From the NCBI GenBank assembly GCA_025363385.1, contig JANYEA010000130.1, forward strand, positions 1 to 63,010: a stretch of 63,010 bases of DNA, read 5' to 3'. The stretch comes from Bacteroidota bacterium. GTDB lineage: Bacteria; Bacteroidota; Bacteroidia; Chitinophagales; Chitinophagaceae. Below the pieces are notes generated by a model. That model had not been told where the DNA came from. It did no database searches and saw only the letters and a list, made by a program, of their open reading frames with translations. Shown here piece by piece: positions 52,876 to 61,333 of the stretch (position 1 is the first letter of the stretch; the number at the start of each line of letters is the position of its first letter). The translations under genes and the position numbers were made by a program.

Positions 52876-54909
52876 TTAATTTAGTCCTTCTAATATTCCT
52901 TTACCACTTGTGCTCACCCCGGAGTTGATAGTTACTTTTACATCTTCACCTGCTACAGTGACACCTCCGGCTTTTACTTCAACTCCAGCTATTGAACCCA
53001 CATCAGTAATACCTGTATTGTCCCATTCAACTAGGGCTGCAACTGAAGCTTCGGCTTCTGCACCTCCCGGCCCCTCAAAACTTTTGCTGGTTCCTACCAT
53101 CGCAGATCCTGAATATCGCCCGGTTTCAACGTTATCATTTAAATTAATTTTTACTCCACCAAAATCAAACTCTCCAACTAAATTGCTACAACTAGAGGTT
53201 ATTTTATATACACCCAGATTTAACGTGCTAACATAATCACAATGTACGTCATCGAAATTTTGTAACTGCCCCGGCTTTTTGGCTTTTGGGATTGCATTGC
53301 ACCAACTACTTATATCTTTGAAGAAAACCCGCTGGTCTTTGATCTGAGTTAACCAAGCAATCTGAGCAACAACCTTGGCCAATTCAAATTCTTCGGGCCA
53401 CATGGTGTATTGATAATAATATAAGAGGTCACTTGTTCTTCTAGTTGTATAAGCAAAGTAGTTTTGATAGGCACTTTGTAAGCCTCCATTGGCATTTGAT
53501 AAATATTCTGATCGAATTTCATTTTCATCCTTACATATTTTTTCAAAAGGATTTGGCTTGCCTTCTCCAATTTGGTCTTTATATTTTTTATCTAACTCTT
53601 TTTGTTTTTCATTTAACAAATTTTCATAATCACCAGCGGCAATTAAAGCTTTTGAAACACGATTTAACTCATTTGCAAATACGAACGACATGTTACCGAT
53701 GATATCTTTTACAGCTGGCCCTAATTTAATGACAGCTTTTGCTGTATTCCCGGGAAGTAATTGTACATAATGGCCTTTTTGCGCTTCACTCATGATTATT
53801 TTATTTCGGTATTCGCTTGCATCTTGCCTTGCATTCTCTAATAAATCTTGCTTTATTTTAAGTTCATCGATTTTTTGCTGGCATTCAATTTTAAAATCAC
53901 TCCACTCTTTTGCTTGTATTTTATTTTGTTCAACTGTTAAAGGATATTCTGGCCATGTGAATTTAGATAGCCCTAGTACGTCTTGGGGCATTGGACTGTT
54001 CCAATTTATATCTTCACTTTTTATTTGATAACCCAATTTTTTAAGTTTGTTTTCTTTTTCGTTGCTATATGCTTTACTGATTGCCATTTTTGCAGCTGAA
54101 ATGGAGGAAAGAATGTTTCCTTTACTCTCTTCAATTAAACATTTAGCCATATTAGCTTGTGGATGTGAAGCGAAAATATGAATAGTGCTATCAGCATATT
54201 TTTCAGCCCTTGTTATGTCACCTAGCCCTAACCATGCTTGTGAAATATTATTTAAAATACTGCTGTTTCTCGGATAACGCTTGTTGAGGTTATTTAAAAT
54301 AGGTAATGCTATTTGCTCAGCACCACACATGGTTAAAAAAGCGGCATAATTATTTAAATTAACTGTATTAATTGGATCTGCCTTACATGCTACTCCCATC
54401 AGGTACAATGCAAGTGTTGGTTTGCCATCTATCCATAAACCAATGGCAGTATTTGCAATTGAGGATTTTAATTTTAAGGCCTGTTGTAATATTTCTTCAG
54501 CTATTTTTTTATCATTATTAGAAAGTTTACTAATTACTGCCAAATGAGTATGGGTGATGTAATTAGTCATTTCAACACTTGATAAGGTAGTAGTTAATGC
54601 TTTATTTATTCTTTTCGGGTCTTTAAAAGGTACAGTTCTGTTTTCATTTTCTACTGCTTTTTTTATTTGAGCATTGCTAACGCCCGATACATTTTTTTGA
54701 ATATTTTTAAGATCTGGCATTTTTATGCCCATACTATCTAACAATTCCTTATCTTCCGGGCTCATTTCGGTCATTGACTTTTGCATTTCCAGCATCATGT
54801 CGTTTAACTCTTTTTTAGAAGGGATGCTTTCTTTTTGTTTTGTTTTGACCTGAGCAAAAATGGTACATGAAAAGAATAACAAGTAACAAAATAGCAGTAT
54901 TCGTAACAT
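52876..54909 (-). CDS. Secreted TPR-repeat protein with beta-rich C-terminus
   Basis: This 677-residue protein has a signal peptide (MLRILLFCYLLFFSCTIFAQ). A conserved-looking acidic helix follows (MLEMQKSMTEMSPEDKELLD), then TPR-like helices to about residue 290, including NLNNYAAFLTMCGAEQIALP and SILNNISQAWLGLGDITRAE. A central coiled-coil spans about 320-370, and a Tyr-rich helical part about 450-530. A glycine/alanine-rich beta C-terminus follows (KSFEGPGGAEAEASVAALVE) and ends GILEGLN. No known family. It may act as a scaffold in a secreted complex. Confidence 0.8.
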   Translation of the reverse strand: MLRILLFCYLLFFSCTIFAQVKTKQKESIPSKKELNDMMLEMQKSMTEMSPEDKELLDSMGIKMPDLKNIQKNVSGVSNAQIKKAVENENRTVPFKDPKRINKALTTTLSSVEMTNYITHTHLAVISKLSNNDKKIAEEILQQALKLKSSIANTAIGLWIDGKPTLALYLMGVACKADPINTVNLNNYAAFLTMCGAEQIALPILNNLNKRYPRNSSILNNISQAWLGLGDITRAEKYADSTIHIFASHPQANMAKCLIEESKGNILSSISAAKMAISKAYSNEKENKLKKLGYQIKSEDINWNSPMPQDVLGLSKFTWPEYPLTVEQNKIQAKEWSDFKIECQQKIDELKIKQDLLENARQDASEYRNKIIMSEAQKGHYVQLLPGNTAKAVIKLGPAVKDIIGNMSFVFANELNRVSKALIAAGDYENLLNEKQKELDKKYKDQIGEGKPNPFEKICKDENEIRSEYLSNANGGLQSAYQNYFAYTTRRTSDLLYYYQYTMWPEEFELAKVVAQIAWLTQIKDQRVFFKDISSWCNAIPKAKKPGQLQNFDDVHCDYVSTLNLGVYKITSSCSNLVGEFDFGGVKINLNDNVETGRYSGSAMVGTSKSFEGPGGAEAEASVAALVEWDNTGITDVGSIAGVEVKAGGVTVAGEDVKVTINSGVSTSGKGILEGLN

Positions 54910-54928
54910 AAAATTGATTTAAGAAAAT

Positions 54929-55504
54929 TTATAGCAAGATGCTGATATAAGTTTTGTTATTGTCTTTACTAATTTCAGGAATGTTACTGTAAAGATTAAC
55001 ACCTATTAGATAGACCGGTTTTATTTCTTTTATTAGTGTAACATTAAAGCAACTGTATGATATTTGTTTAGAGCCCCCTGGTACAAGGGATTCTCCTCTC
55101 TTTGGTACATCGCTCAATATACTTCCACATGCCGATTTGAAATGATTGGTAAAACTTACATCTTGTGATTTTTGAATCCAATCCAAGTCAGATATAAAAC
55201 CTTGAACAGACACATCATCGGTTAGTATAGAAGCTGTTCCATTATTTTTTACTGTGCAGCTAATGTTTAATGTATAAACATTTGTACCGCTTGAAAGAGT
55301 GGCAGTAACATTGAATGCAGAAAATTCTAAATCTGGCAGACCTGCTGCGGTTGAACCTTTTGATGCAAGTTGATTCAATATTTTTTGGTTAACAGTATTT
55401 ACTGGTTGATTTGCTGGAGTTATTTTTTTAACGGGCGTTTGTATCTGTGCAATGATTTGTTGTACTGCAAATAAAATGACTAAAGTAATTATTGTTTTTT
55501 TCAT
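54929..55504 (-). CDS. Small secreted protein with CARDB-like fold
   Basis: This 191-residue protein has a signal peptide (to VQQIIAQI). A short proline/asparagine-rich linker leads to one beta-sandwich of about 135 residues. The pattern NISCTVKNNGTASI followed by VPGGSKQISYSCFNV and a closing NNKTYISILL resembles CARDB/Ig-like domains of surface proteins. Two further cysteines (CTV, CGS/CFN) suggest disulfides. It is second in the six-gene run, 24 bp after the first gene. Confidence 0.75.
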   Translation of the reverse strand: MKKTIITLVILFAVQQIIAQIQTPVKKITPANQPVNTVNQKILNQLASKGSTAAGLPDLEFSAFNVTATLSSGTNVYTLNISCTVKNNGTASILTDDVSVQGFISDLDWIQKSQDVSFTNHFKSACGSILSDVPKRGESLVPGGSKQISYSCFNVTLIKEIKPVYLIGVNLYSNIPEISKDNNKTYISILL

Positions 55505-55528
55505 GTTTATGTAATTTAATTATTGAGA

Positions 55529-56161
55529 TTAGTAATTCTTTTTTATTACTGCAGTAAGTGGTGCAAACGTTCCATCGGTTACACATTCCATAACCTGGTA
55601 GTCATTATTTAGAAAACCAAAGGCATTCCCAAATATAATTGTTTTGCTTCCAAGTGATGGATGCAGATTCCCAAATTGATCTTTAAATTCTATTGTAACG
55701 CTAATATTTTCTATTTTCCATGCATCAGCAAAAAAATTAGGTAAATATTTTATTATCAACTTTAGCCCATCTTTTTGAAAAGCATCCAGCGCAACTACAC
55801 CTCGTAATTGTGCTTCTCTTTCCAAACCAAATTCAGTATTTGAATTCACCCTCATTTCATTATCTAAATTCAATTGATTAAAAGAGCTCCAGTCTGTTAT
55901 AGCTGCACTTTTCGTTTTAAGTATAACTAATACCTTAGAGGGGAATTCTTTATTGTCACTTCCAGTTCTAATATTAACCCTTACAGAGGTTAAAGAATAA
56001 ACACTTGCAGAAGTTTGTGGATCATTTGTGGTTTTAGTTTGTGTTATTGCATTCGTTTTAACAGTTTTGTTTATATTCAAATTGGCTTTTGATATTTGTT
56101 GAGCACTTATTATACTAATTTGAAGGCAGACTACTGTAAATAATAGAATTAGATTTTTCAT
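55529..56161 (-). CDS. Small uncharacterised secreted protein, first gene of the operon
   Basis: This 210-residue protein has a signal peptide (MKNLILLFTVVCLQISIISAQ). A threonine/asparagine-rich linker follows, then a beta-rich domain from about residue 55 with SVRVNIRTGSDNKEF, LKLIIKYLPNFFADAWKI and ISVTIEFKDQFGNLHPSL. No family recognised. It is the first gene of the minus-strand run, divergent from the TPR histidine kinase with 173 bp between the starts. Confidence 0.75.
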   Translation of the reverse strand: MKNLILLFTVVCLQISIISAQQISKANLNINKTVKTNAITQTKTTNDPQTSASVYSLTSVRVNIRTGSDNKEFPSKVLVILKTKSAAITDWSSFNQLNLDNEMRVNSNTEFGLEREAQLRGVVALDAFQKDGLKLIIKYLPNFFADAWKIENISVTIEFKDQFGNLHPSLGSKTIIFGNAFGFLNNDYQVMECVTDGTFAPLTAVIKKNY

Positions 56162-56183
56162 GAGTTTGTTTTAAAGATTGATA

Positions 56184-56235
56184 CTGTAAAAATGAACAAT
56201 CAATCATTTCCATCCTATCCTGTAAAAACAGGATA
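56184..56235. promoter_or_regulatory. Inverted repeat and paired CTGTAAAAA elements in the divergent region
   Basis: A perfect inverted repeat TATCCTG-TAAAAA-CAGGATA lies at 56216-56235. CTGTAAAAA occurs at 56184-56192 and again at 56220-56228, 36 bases apart. A GATTGA..TCAATC inverted pair also flanks the first copy. The block lies between the secreted-protein operon and the histidine kinase gene, where a regulator of either direction would act. Confidence 0.5.
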
Positions 56236-56334
56236 TTCAATGGATTTCGGAAAATCATGGAAAAAGGGGAGATGCATTTTATAGTTAGTTTCATTTATTT
56301 GTATAATGGATCTAATAGTTTATTTTACTATACA

Positions 56335-58305
56335 ATGAGATTAATATTTGTATGCATATTTTGCTTTTTAGTATACTCGGCAGATGCACAAAAACAGCTT
56401 GTCGATAGTATCACTGTTGAATTACAACACCCAATGGCAGATAGTAATCGTGCTATAAGTATGATGAGACTGGCAATCGATTTTGAACTAGTAGATACCG
56501 TTAAAGCATACAAAGCTTATAATGATGCCATACAATTTGCACTCACAAAAAATCTGAGCTTTCAACTTGGAAGAATATATCATAACAAGTCTATTTTATT
56601 AAATACAGCTGCGAAATTTGCAGAATCAAGAGCATGCCTTGATTCTGCAATTATTTTTTATCGTAAATCAAGCCATTCAAAGGCAAAAAAATTTGAAGCA
56701 AATGCTTATGGTGATATTGGAATTATTCTAAAAACACAAAATGAATTAGAACAAGCAGTAGGATATTATTTGAAGAGTATTGCTTTATTTGAACAACTTG
56801 GATTAGTAGATGAATTAGCCATCCGATACTGTAATATTTCTACTCTTTTTGGTGACATCAATGAATTTGATAAACAGAAGGAATATGCATATAAAGCACT
56901 TGCATCATCTAAAGCAGGTAATTCTAAATTGAATAAATTTTTGGCTTATTTTATTTTGACTAATTATTATGAGAACCAAAATGATATTACAACTTCAAAA
57001 AAATATCTTGATAGCGCAAGGATCAATTTCGATGAAAACGAAAATATAAACAGTGCTGACATTGTATTTTCTTATTATTTGATTTCAGCTCAGGTTTCAA
57101 AAAAAATGAATCAACTTGATTCGGCTAAATATTATTTTCAAAAGAGCCTAGATGTTTCAAATATTTATCATTATAGTTATGGTAAAGCTGAAGCTCAAAT
57201 TCAATTGGGAATTATTGCAATTCTTCAAAAAAAGTATAGTGAAGCAGAAAAATATTTAGAAGCTGGGGTAAAAGAGGCAAAAGCGATCAATTATTTTTCG
57301 ATACTCAGTGATGGGTATAGAGAATTGTCAAATATATATGCCTTAACGGGAAGATATAAGTTGGCCTATGATATTTTTAAAAAACATAAAACATTGAGCG
57401 ATTCTGCAATTAATATAGGTTCGAGGAAGAATGTGACTGAAATTGAAAAAAAATATGAAATAGTAAAAAAGCAAAATATAATAAATAAATTGGAAGCAGA
57501 AAACAACTTGCAACAGCTTTCTATTAAACAAAAAAATTGGTTTAATTACACATTAATTTCTGGAACCTTTATTTTTCTGATTATTGCAGTTTTAACCTAC
57601 CGTACGTATGAACAAAAGCAAAAACTTCAAGAAAATCGGATTGTAGAATTAGAGACCCTGCAACAATTAACTGCTACTGAAAATGTATTAAAAGGAGAAG
57701 AACAGGAAAGAACCCGCCTGGCAAAAGATCTGCATGATGGTTTGGGAGGTATGTTGTCGGGTATAAAATATTCATTAAATACTATGAAAGGAAATCTGAT
57801 CATGACACCTGAAAATAATCAGGCTTTTGAACGCAGTATAGATATGCTGGACAGTTCTATTAAGGAAATGAGGCGTGTTGCACATAATATGATGCCTGAA
57901 GCCCTGGTTAAGTTTGGCTTAATTACAGCATTGAAAGATTTTTGTAATGAAGTAAATCAAACTGGTGCATTGCAAGTGAATTTCCAGTCAATTGGAATGG
58001 AAAACGAATTAATCGAACAAACTTTAGCAATTACAATTTACAGGATTGTTCAAGAGTTGATTAATAACACCCTAAAACATGCATCAGCTAAAAATGCAAT
58101 TGTACAGGTTGCAAAAATAGAAGGTCATTTATTAGTTACTGTTGAAGATGATGGAAATGGTTTTGATACTTCTCAATTAAATAGTTCTAAAGGGATGGGT
58201 TGGAGCAATATTCAGAATCGAGTTGATTTTTTAAAAGGTACTTTAGATGTACGATCAGAAATAGAGAATGGAACTTCGGTGCATATTGAACTAAGTTTGC
58301 AGTAA
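56335..58305 (+). CDS. TPR-type sensor histidine kinase (HisKA_3)
   Basis: This 656-residue protein has a signal peptide (to VYSADAQK) and periplasmic TPR repeats at about 20-380. A short coiled-coil and a transmembrane helix follow at about 403-423 (WFNYTLISGTFIFLIIAVL). After a second coiled-coil comes HisKA_3 with the phosphorylated His467 in RLAKDLHDGLGG. The HATPase domain at about 560-655 has NNTLKHASAKNA, EDDGNGFD and SSKGMGWSNIQNRV. I chose ATG at 56335 because it starts a clean signal peptide; ATG at 56257 adds 26 poor residues. A response regulator follows after 32 bp. The divergent secreted operon is a likely target. Confidence 0.9.
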   Translation: MRLIFVCIFCFLVYSADAQKQLVDSITVELQHPMADSNRAISMMRLAIDFELVDTVKAYKAYNDAIQFALTKNLSFQLGRIYHNKSILLNTAAKFAESRACLDSAIIFYRKSSHSKAKKFEANAYGDIGIILKTQNELEQAVGYYLKSIALFEQLGLVDELAIRYCNISTLFGDINEFDKQKEYAYKALASSKAGNSKLNKFLAYFILTNYYENQNDITTSKKYLDSARINFDENENINSADIVFSYYLISAQVSKKMNQLDSAKYYFQKSLDVSNIYHYSYGKAEAQIQLGIIAILQKKYSEAEKYLEAGVKEAKAINYFSILSDGYRELSNIYALTGRYKLAYDIFKKHKTLSDSAINIGSRKNVTEIEKKYEIVKKQNIINKLEAENNLQQLSIKQKNWFNYTLISGTFIFLIIAVLTYRTYEQKQKLQENRIVELETLQQLTATENVLKGEEQERTRLAKDLHDGLGGMLSGIKYSLNTMKGNLIMTPENNQAFERSIDMLDSSIKEMRRVAHNMMPEALVKFGLITALKDFCNEVNQTGALQVNFQSIGMENELIEQTLAITIYRIVQELINNTLKHASAKNAIVQVAKIEGHLLVTVEDDGNGFDTSQLNSSKGMGWSNIQNRVDFLKGTLDVRSEIENGTSVHIELSLQ

Positions 58306-58337
58306 TCTGGATGTTAATTTGTATTAAAGAGAAAGGC

Positions 58338-58958
58338 ATGACCATTAAATTATTTATTGTTGATGATCACTACATGGTAATTGAAGGCATTCATTCCTTA
58401 TTGCAAAACGAAATTGAAATTGAATGGATGGGGCATGCAATGAATGCTGCCTCTTGCCTTGCTTTTTTAAAACAAGAAAAGCCAGATGTTATTTTAATGG
58501 ATATTAATCTGCCTGATATTAACGGCATTGATTTGTGTAAAGAGGTTAAACAAATGTATCCGGCAATTCATATCTTAGGGTTGAGTACTTTTAACCAACA
58601 AAGTTTTATTGAAAAAATGATGGCAAATGGGGCATCTGGTTATGTTATTAAAAATGCTTCTCAGCAAGAATTAATGGAGGCCATTCAAGTTGTATTTAAA
58701 GGAAAACAGTATTTGAGTTTTGACGCTGCAGTCTCATTAAGAAAAATAGATACTGAATCTAATCTGCCGGTAATTACTCGAAGAGAAAAAGAGGTGCTGG
58801 ATCTTATCGCTGAAGGGTTAACAAATAATGAAATTGCTAAGAAGCTATATATAAGTATTACAACTGTTGATTCGCATCGAAAAAATTTATTAGCTAAATT
58901 TGAAGCAAAAAATACTGCATCTTTAATCAGGATCGCTGCACAATTAAAAATTATCTAG
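58338..58958 (+). CDS. NarL/FixJ-family response regulator
   Basis: This 206-residue protein has a receiver domain with phosphoacceptor Asp55 in VILMDINLPD and acidic pair IVDDH. The LuxR-type helix-turn-helix begins VITRREKEVLDLIAEGLTNNEIAKKLYISITTVDSHRKNLL. I chose ATG at 58338 (MTIKLFIVDDH) over ATG at 58311. It forms a two-component pair with the TPR histidine kinase. Candidate targets are the divergent secreted operon and its own promoter. Confidence 0.9.
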   Translation: MTIKLFIVDDHYMVIEGIHSLLQNEIEIEWMGHAMNAASCLAFLKQEKPDVILMDINLPDINGIDLCKEVKQMYPAIHILGLSTFNQQSFIEKMMANGASGYVIKNASQQELMEAIQVVFKGKQYLSFDAAVSLRKIDTESNLPVITRREKEVLDLIAEGLTNNEIAKKLYISITTVDSHRKNLLAKFEAKNTASLIRIAAQLKII

Positions 58959-58975
58959 CCATTAATTTGAAGCTT

Positions 58976-58983
58976 TATATTTG
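58976..58983 (+). promoter_or_regulatory. Candidate -7 promoter element before the dioxygenase gene
   Basis: TATATTTG matches TAnnTTTG exactly. It lies 92 bp before the ATG at 59076. The -33 position reads about TTAT, not TTTG, so the match is partial. A T-rich hairpin-like stretch at about 59016-59059 in the leader could be a terminator for the preceding pair or part of the leader. Confidence 0.35.
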
Positions 58984-59075
58984 CATATCTTTCCATGGGG
59001 AGCCTTTTCTATTTAAAACTTTTTTTTCAATAAGCTAAATGAAAAGGTTTTTTTTTCATAACAGGAACTACCACT

Positions 59076-59918
59076 ATGTCAAGTATCGATACACTCAATC
59101 GTTTTAAGCGTTTTACAGATGATCTAGCCATACAGGAACACTTAATGCCCGTATTATTCGTTGGGCATGGGTCTCCGATGAATGGTATTGAAGACAATGA
59201 ATTTAGCAGAAGGTGGACAGCCATGGCCAGTGAAATACCCACACCTAAAGCTGTTTTGGTTGTTTCTGCGCATTGGTTTACGAAAGGAACGCATATAACT
59301 GCCATGGATTTTCCTAAAACCATTCATGATTTTGGAGGATTCCCAAAGGAATTATTTGAAGTGCAATATCCAGCTCCCGGAAACCCTGCTTTGGCAATAG
59401 AAACTGCCTCTTTGATTCATACTACAACAGTTGATCTATCACACGATTGGGGTTTAGATCATGGCACATGGAGCATTGTTAGGCATATGTATCCAAAAGC
59501 CAATATTCCCGTTTTGCAATTGAGTATCGATTATACAAAAGATGCAAAATACCATTATGAATTGGCAAAAGAGATGTATGAGCTTAGAAAGAAGGGGGTA
59601 TTAATAATTGGCAGTGGCAATCTGGTACATAATTTAAGAATGGTTGCCTGGGATAAATTAGATGAACCTGAATATGGCTATGATTGGGCTAAGCAGATTA
59701 ACCAAAAATTTAAAGATTTAATTTCTAATAATGATCATGAAAAGTTAATTCAGTATCAAAATTTAGGGAAAGAAGCTTTACTGGCCATTCCTACTCCAGA
59801 ACATTATTTACCATTGATCTATACATTAGCCTTGAAAGAAAAGAATGATTCCGTTTCATTTTTTAATGATAAAGCAGTTGGGGGTTCACTAACGATGACA
59901 TCGGTTAAATTCGGATAA
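59076..59918 (+). CDS. ygiD: 4,5-DOPA dioxygenase extradiol-type protein
   Basis: This 280-residue protein is collinear with E. coli YgiD (DodA family): LFVGHGSPMN, VVSAHWFTKGTHITAM, TIHDFGGFP, WGLDHGTWSIVRHMYP, SGNLVHNLR and PTPEHYLPLIY. The His residues in GHGS, SAHW, LDHG and PEHY are the expected metal ligands. The family opens aromatic rings of catechols such as DOPA; the real substrate here is unknown. The first Met gives 23 residues before the conserved start, a little longer than YgiD. It is not clearly tied to neighbouring genes. Confidence 0.9.
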   Translation: MSSIDTLNRFKRFTDDLAIQEHLMPVLFVGHGSPMNGIEDNEFSRRWTAMASEIPTPKAVLVVSAHWFTKGTHITAMDFPKTIHDFGGFPKELFEVQYPAPGNPALAIETASLIHTTTVDLSHDWGLDHGTWSIVRHMYPKANIPVLQLSIDYTKDAKYHYELAKEMYELRKKGVLIIGSGNLVHNLRMVAWDKLDEPEYGYDWAKQINQKFKDLISNNDHEKLIQYQNLGKEALLAIPTPEHYLPLIYTLALKEKNDSVSFFNDKAVGGSLTMTSVKFG

Positions 59919-59957
59919 TATACTTGATTCCCAATAAAGTCAATTCTGTTTTGCCGT

Positions 59958-60074
59958 TTAATATTTCTTTGGTTTCATACTAAAAGTCGATGCTTTGATC
60001 TTTCTTCTGCCACCTTTTAGAATATGATAACGAGCCACAATTTTTTCAGGTGCACTACCTTCGTTATCAATTCA
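59958..60074 (-). pseudogene. Short gene remnant (C-terminal fragment)
   Basis: On the minus strand a stop-delimited frame of about 38 codons reads through a protein-like segment: DNEGSAPEKIVARYHIL, then KGGRRKIKASTF and SMKPKKY. An in-frame TGA lies just upstream of it, and there is no start of normal type. It may be the end of a lost gene next to the truncated esterase. I cannot assign a family, and chance is possible. Confidence 0.35.
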
Positions 60075-60089
60075 ATTATTTAATTTAAA

Positions 60090-60923
60090 TTATTTAAATA
60101 GTAATTGAGAAAAATTATACAAATTGTTTCTCCAAACTGGCCAACTATGCCCACCAGGATATTCACTGTAAGCGTATTTAATTTTCATCTCATCAAACTT
60201 AGCCAGCATGATTTGACAATTTTTGTAAGCAATATCCTCTTTACCACCCATTGCTATCCAAAATTGTTTCAGATTAGTGTTAATGGTAGTTGTATTGTCT
60301 TTCATATAATCATACTGTTTTTGAGCAATTTCGTTTTGCATCGGTGTAATCCAACCAGAACTAAAAACGCCTAAATAAGAAAACAAATCGGTGTGCTTAA
60401 TACCAGCATATAATGTATGAATCCCACCCATAGATAATCCTGCTAAAGCCCTATGATCAGCATCAGATTTAATGCGGTAATTATTTTCAACAAATGGGAT
60501 GATGGTATTATTGAGCTCAGATTCAAATTGCTTTAAGCCAGACTCTTCAAAAGCTGCAATACTCATATTGGCGTCGGGCATCACAATGATCATAGGAACT
60601 GCCTTTTTTGAAGCGATTAAATTATCAATAATCAGATCCGTTTTCCCCTGCATACCCCATCCAGTTTCATCTTCACCACCTCCGTGTAGAATATATAGTA
60701 CTGGATATTTATCATTGGTGTTTGTATCATAACCAGGAGGGGTATAAACATTAATTTGTCTCCATGTATTCGTAACTTTTGAAAAATATCTCCGGATCCT
60801 AATATCACCATGTGGAACATCTCTTAATGCATAATAACCACCACCCTGAAATGGAATCTCTATGCCACTTGCCATTCGGCCCATCCCATAGAAAGTTTGA
60901 CTTGCAGGATCTGCAATAGGGTC
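60090..60923 (-). pseudogene. Esterase (enterochelin-esterase-like) truncated at its 5' end by the IS element
   Basis: An alpha/beta hydrolase of about 277 codons remains. It starts at the IS border with DPIADPASQTFYGMGRM, which is internal family sequence that normally follows a signal peptide and an N-terminal Ig/CBM48-like domain. Motifs are VLYILHGGGEDETGW, nucleophile GLSMGG and a His in PGGHSWPVW. An in-frame TAA at 60924-60926 arises from the IS terminal sequence. The signal peptide and N-domain are missing and do not appear on the far side of the element. A translated product from an internal ATG (60884) is conceivable but would stay in the cytoplasm. Confidence 0.8.
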
Positions 60924-60949
60924 TTATACGGAAATAGCTTTACAGTTTT
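60924..60949 (+). repeat. Left terminal inverted repeat of the IS3 element
   Basis: It begins TTATACGG and ends CTTTACAGTTTT. It matches the right repeat at about 20 of 26 positions, including both conserved blocks. Confidence 0.75.
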
Positions 60950-60967
60950 AGAGGAAACCCAACCTCT

Positions 60968-61333
60968 ATGGAAAAGCAAAATCTTGAGCAATTCAAGTTT
61001 ACAGATGAGTTTAAAGAAAAACTCGTTTTAATGGTGGTTTATCATAATCACTCCCCAAAATCCCTTGTTAAGAAGTATGGCTTGCCAAATCCTTATATAT
61101 TGTCAAACTGGGTAAGGATCTATAAAAAGACCCTTGAAAAAGGCGCTGTAACTTTGCCTCCAATGCAATCTCAAAAAAGAAAGGATGCCGCAGATTTAAA
61201 ACAGCGAATCAAACAGCTAGAGAAGTCCTTAGAAAAGGCTAATGTGATGATTTATGGGTTAAATTCTATGATCGACTATGCGGAGAAAGAATTAAAAGTT
61301 CCACTGCGAAAAAAGCATGGCACCAAACAGTAA
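60968..61333 (+). CDS. IS3-family OrfA (transposase helix-turn-helix protein)
   Basis: This 121-residue protein has an N-terminal helix-turn-helix (FTDEFKEKLVLMVVYHNHS, LVKKYGLPNPYILSNWVRIYKK). A coiled-coil from about residue 75 (DLKQRIKQLEKSLEKANVMI) is typical of IS3 OrfA leucine zippers. The stop TAA at 61331-61333 overlaps the ATG of orfB by one base. An A AAA AAG slippery heptamer lies near the end. It probably regulates transposition and contributes the DNA-binding part of the OrfAB fusion. Confidence 0.9.
   Translation: MEKQNLEQFKFTDEFKEKLVLMVVYHNHSPKSLVKKYGLPNPYILSNWVRIYKKTLEKGAVTLPPMQSQKRKDAADLKQRIKQLEKSLEKANVMIYGLNSMIDYAEKELKVPLRKKHGTKQ
61309..61315 (+). other. Candidate -1 programmed frameshift site (A AAA AAG)
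   Basis: The heptamer is in the zero frame of orfA (codons AAA at 61310 and AAG at 61313). A -1 slip continues GCA TGG CAC CAA ACA GTA ATG, which is exactly the frame of orfB at 61333. An OrfAB fusion could therefore be made. Confidence 0.7.

Noticed and set aside
56298..56328. Promoter TTTG-N19-TATTTTAC before the histidine kinase
   Set aside because: The -7 element differs from TAnnTTTG at two positions, and the start point would fall at the ATG itself.
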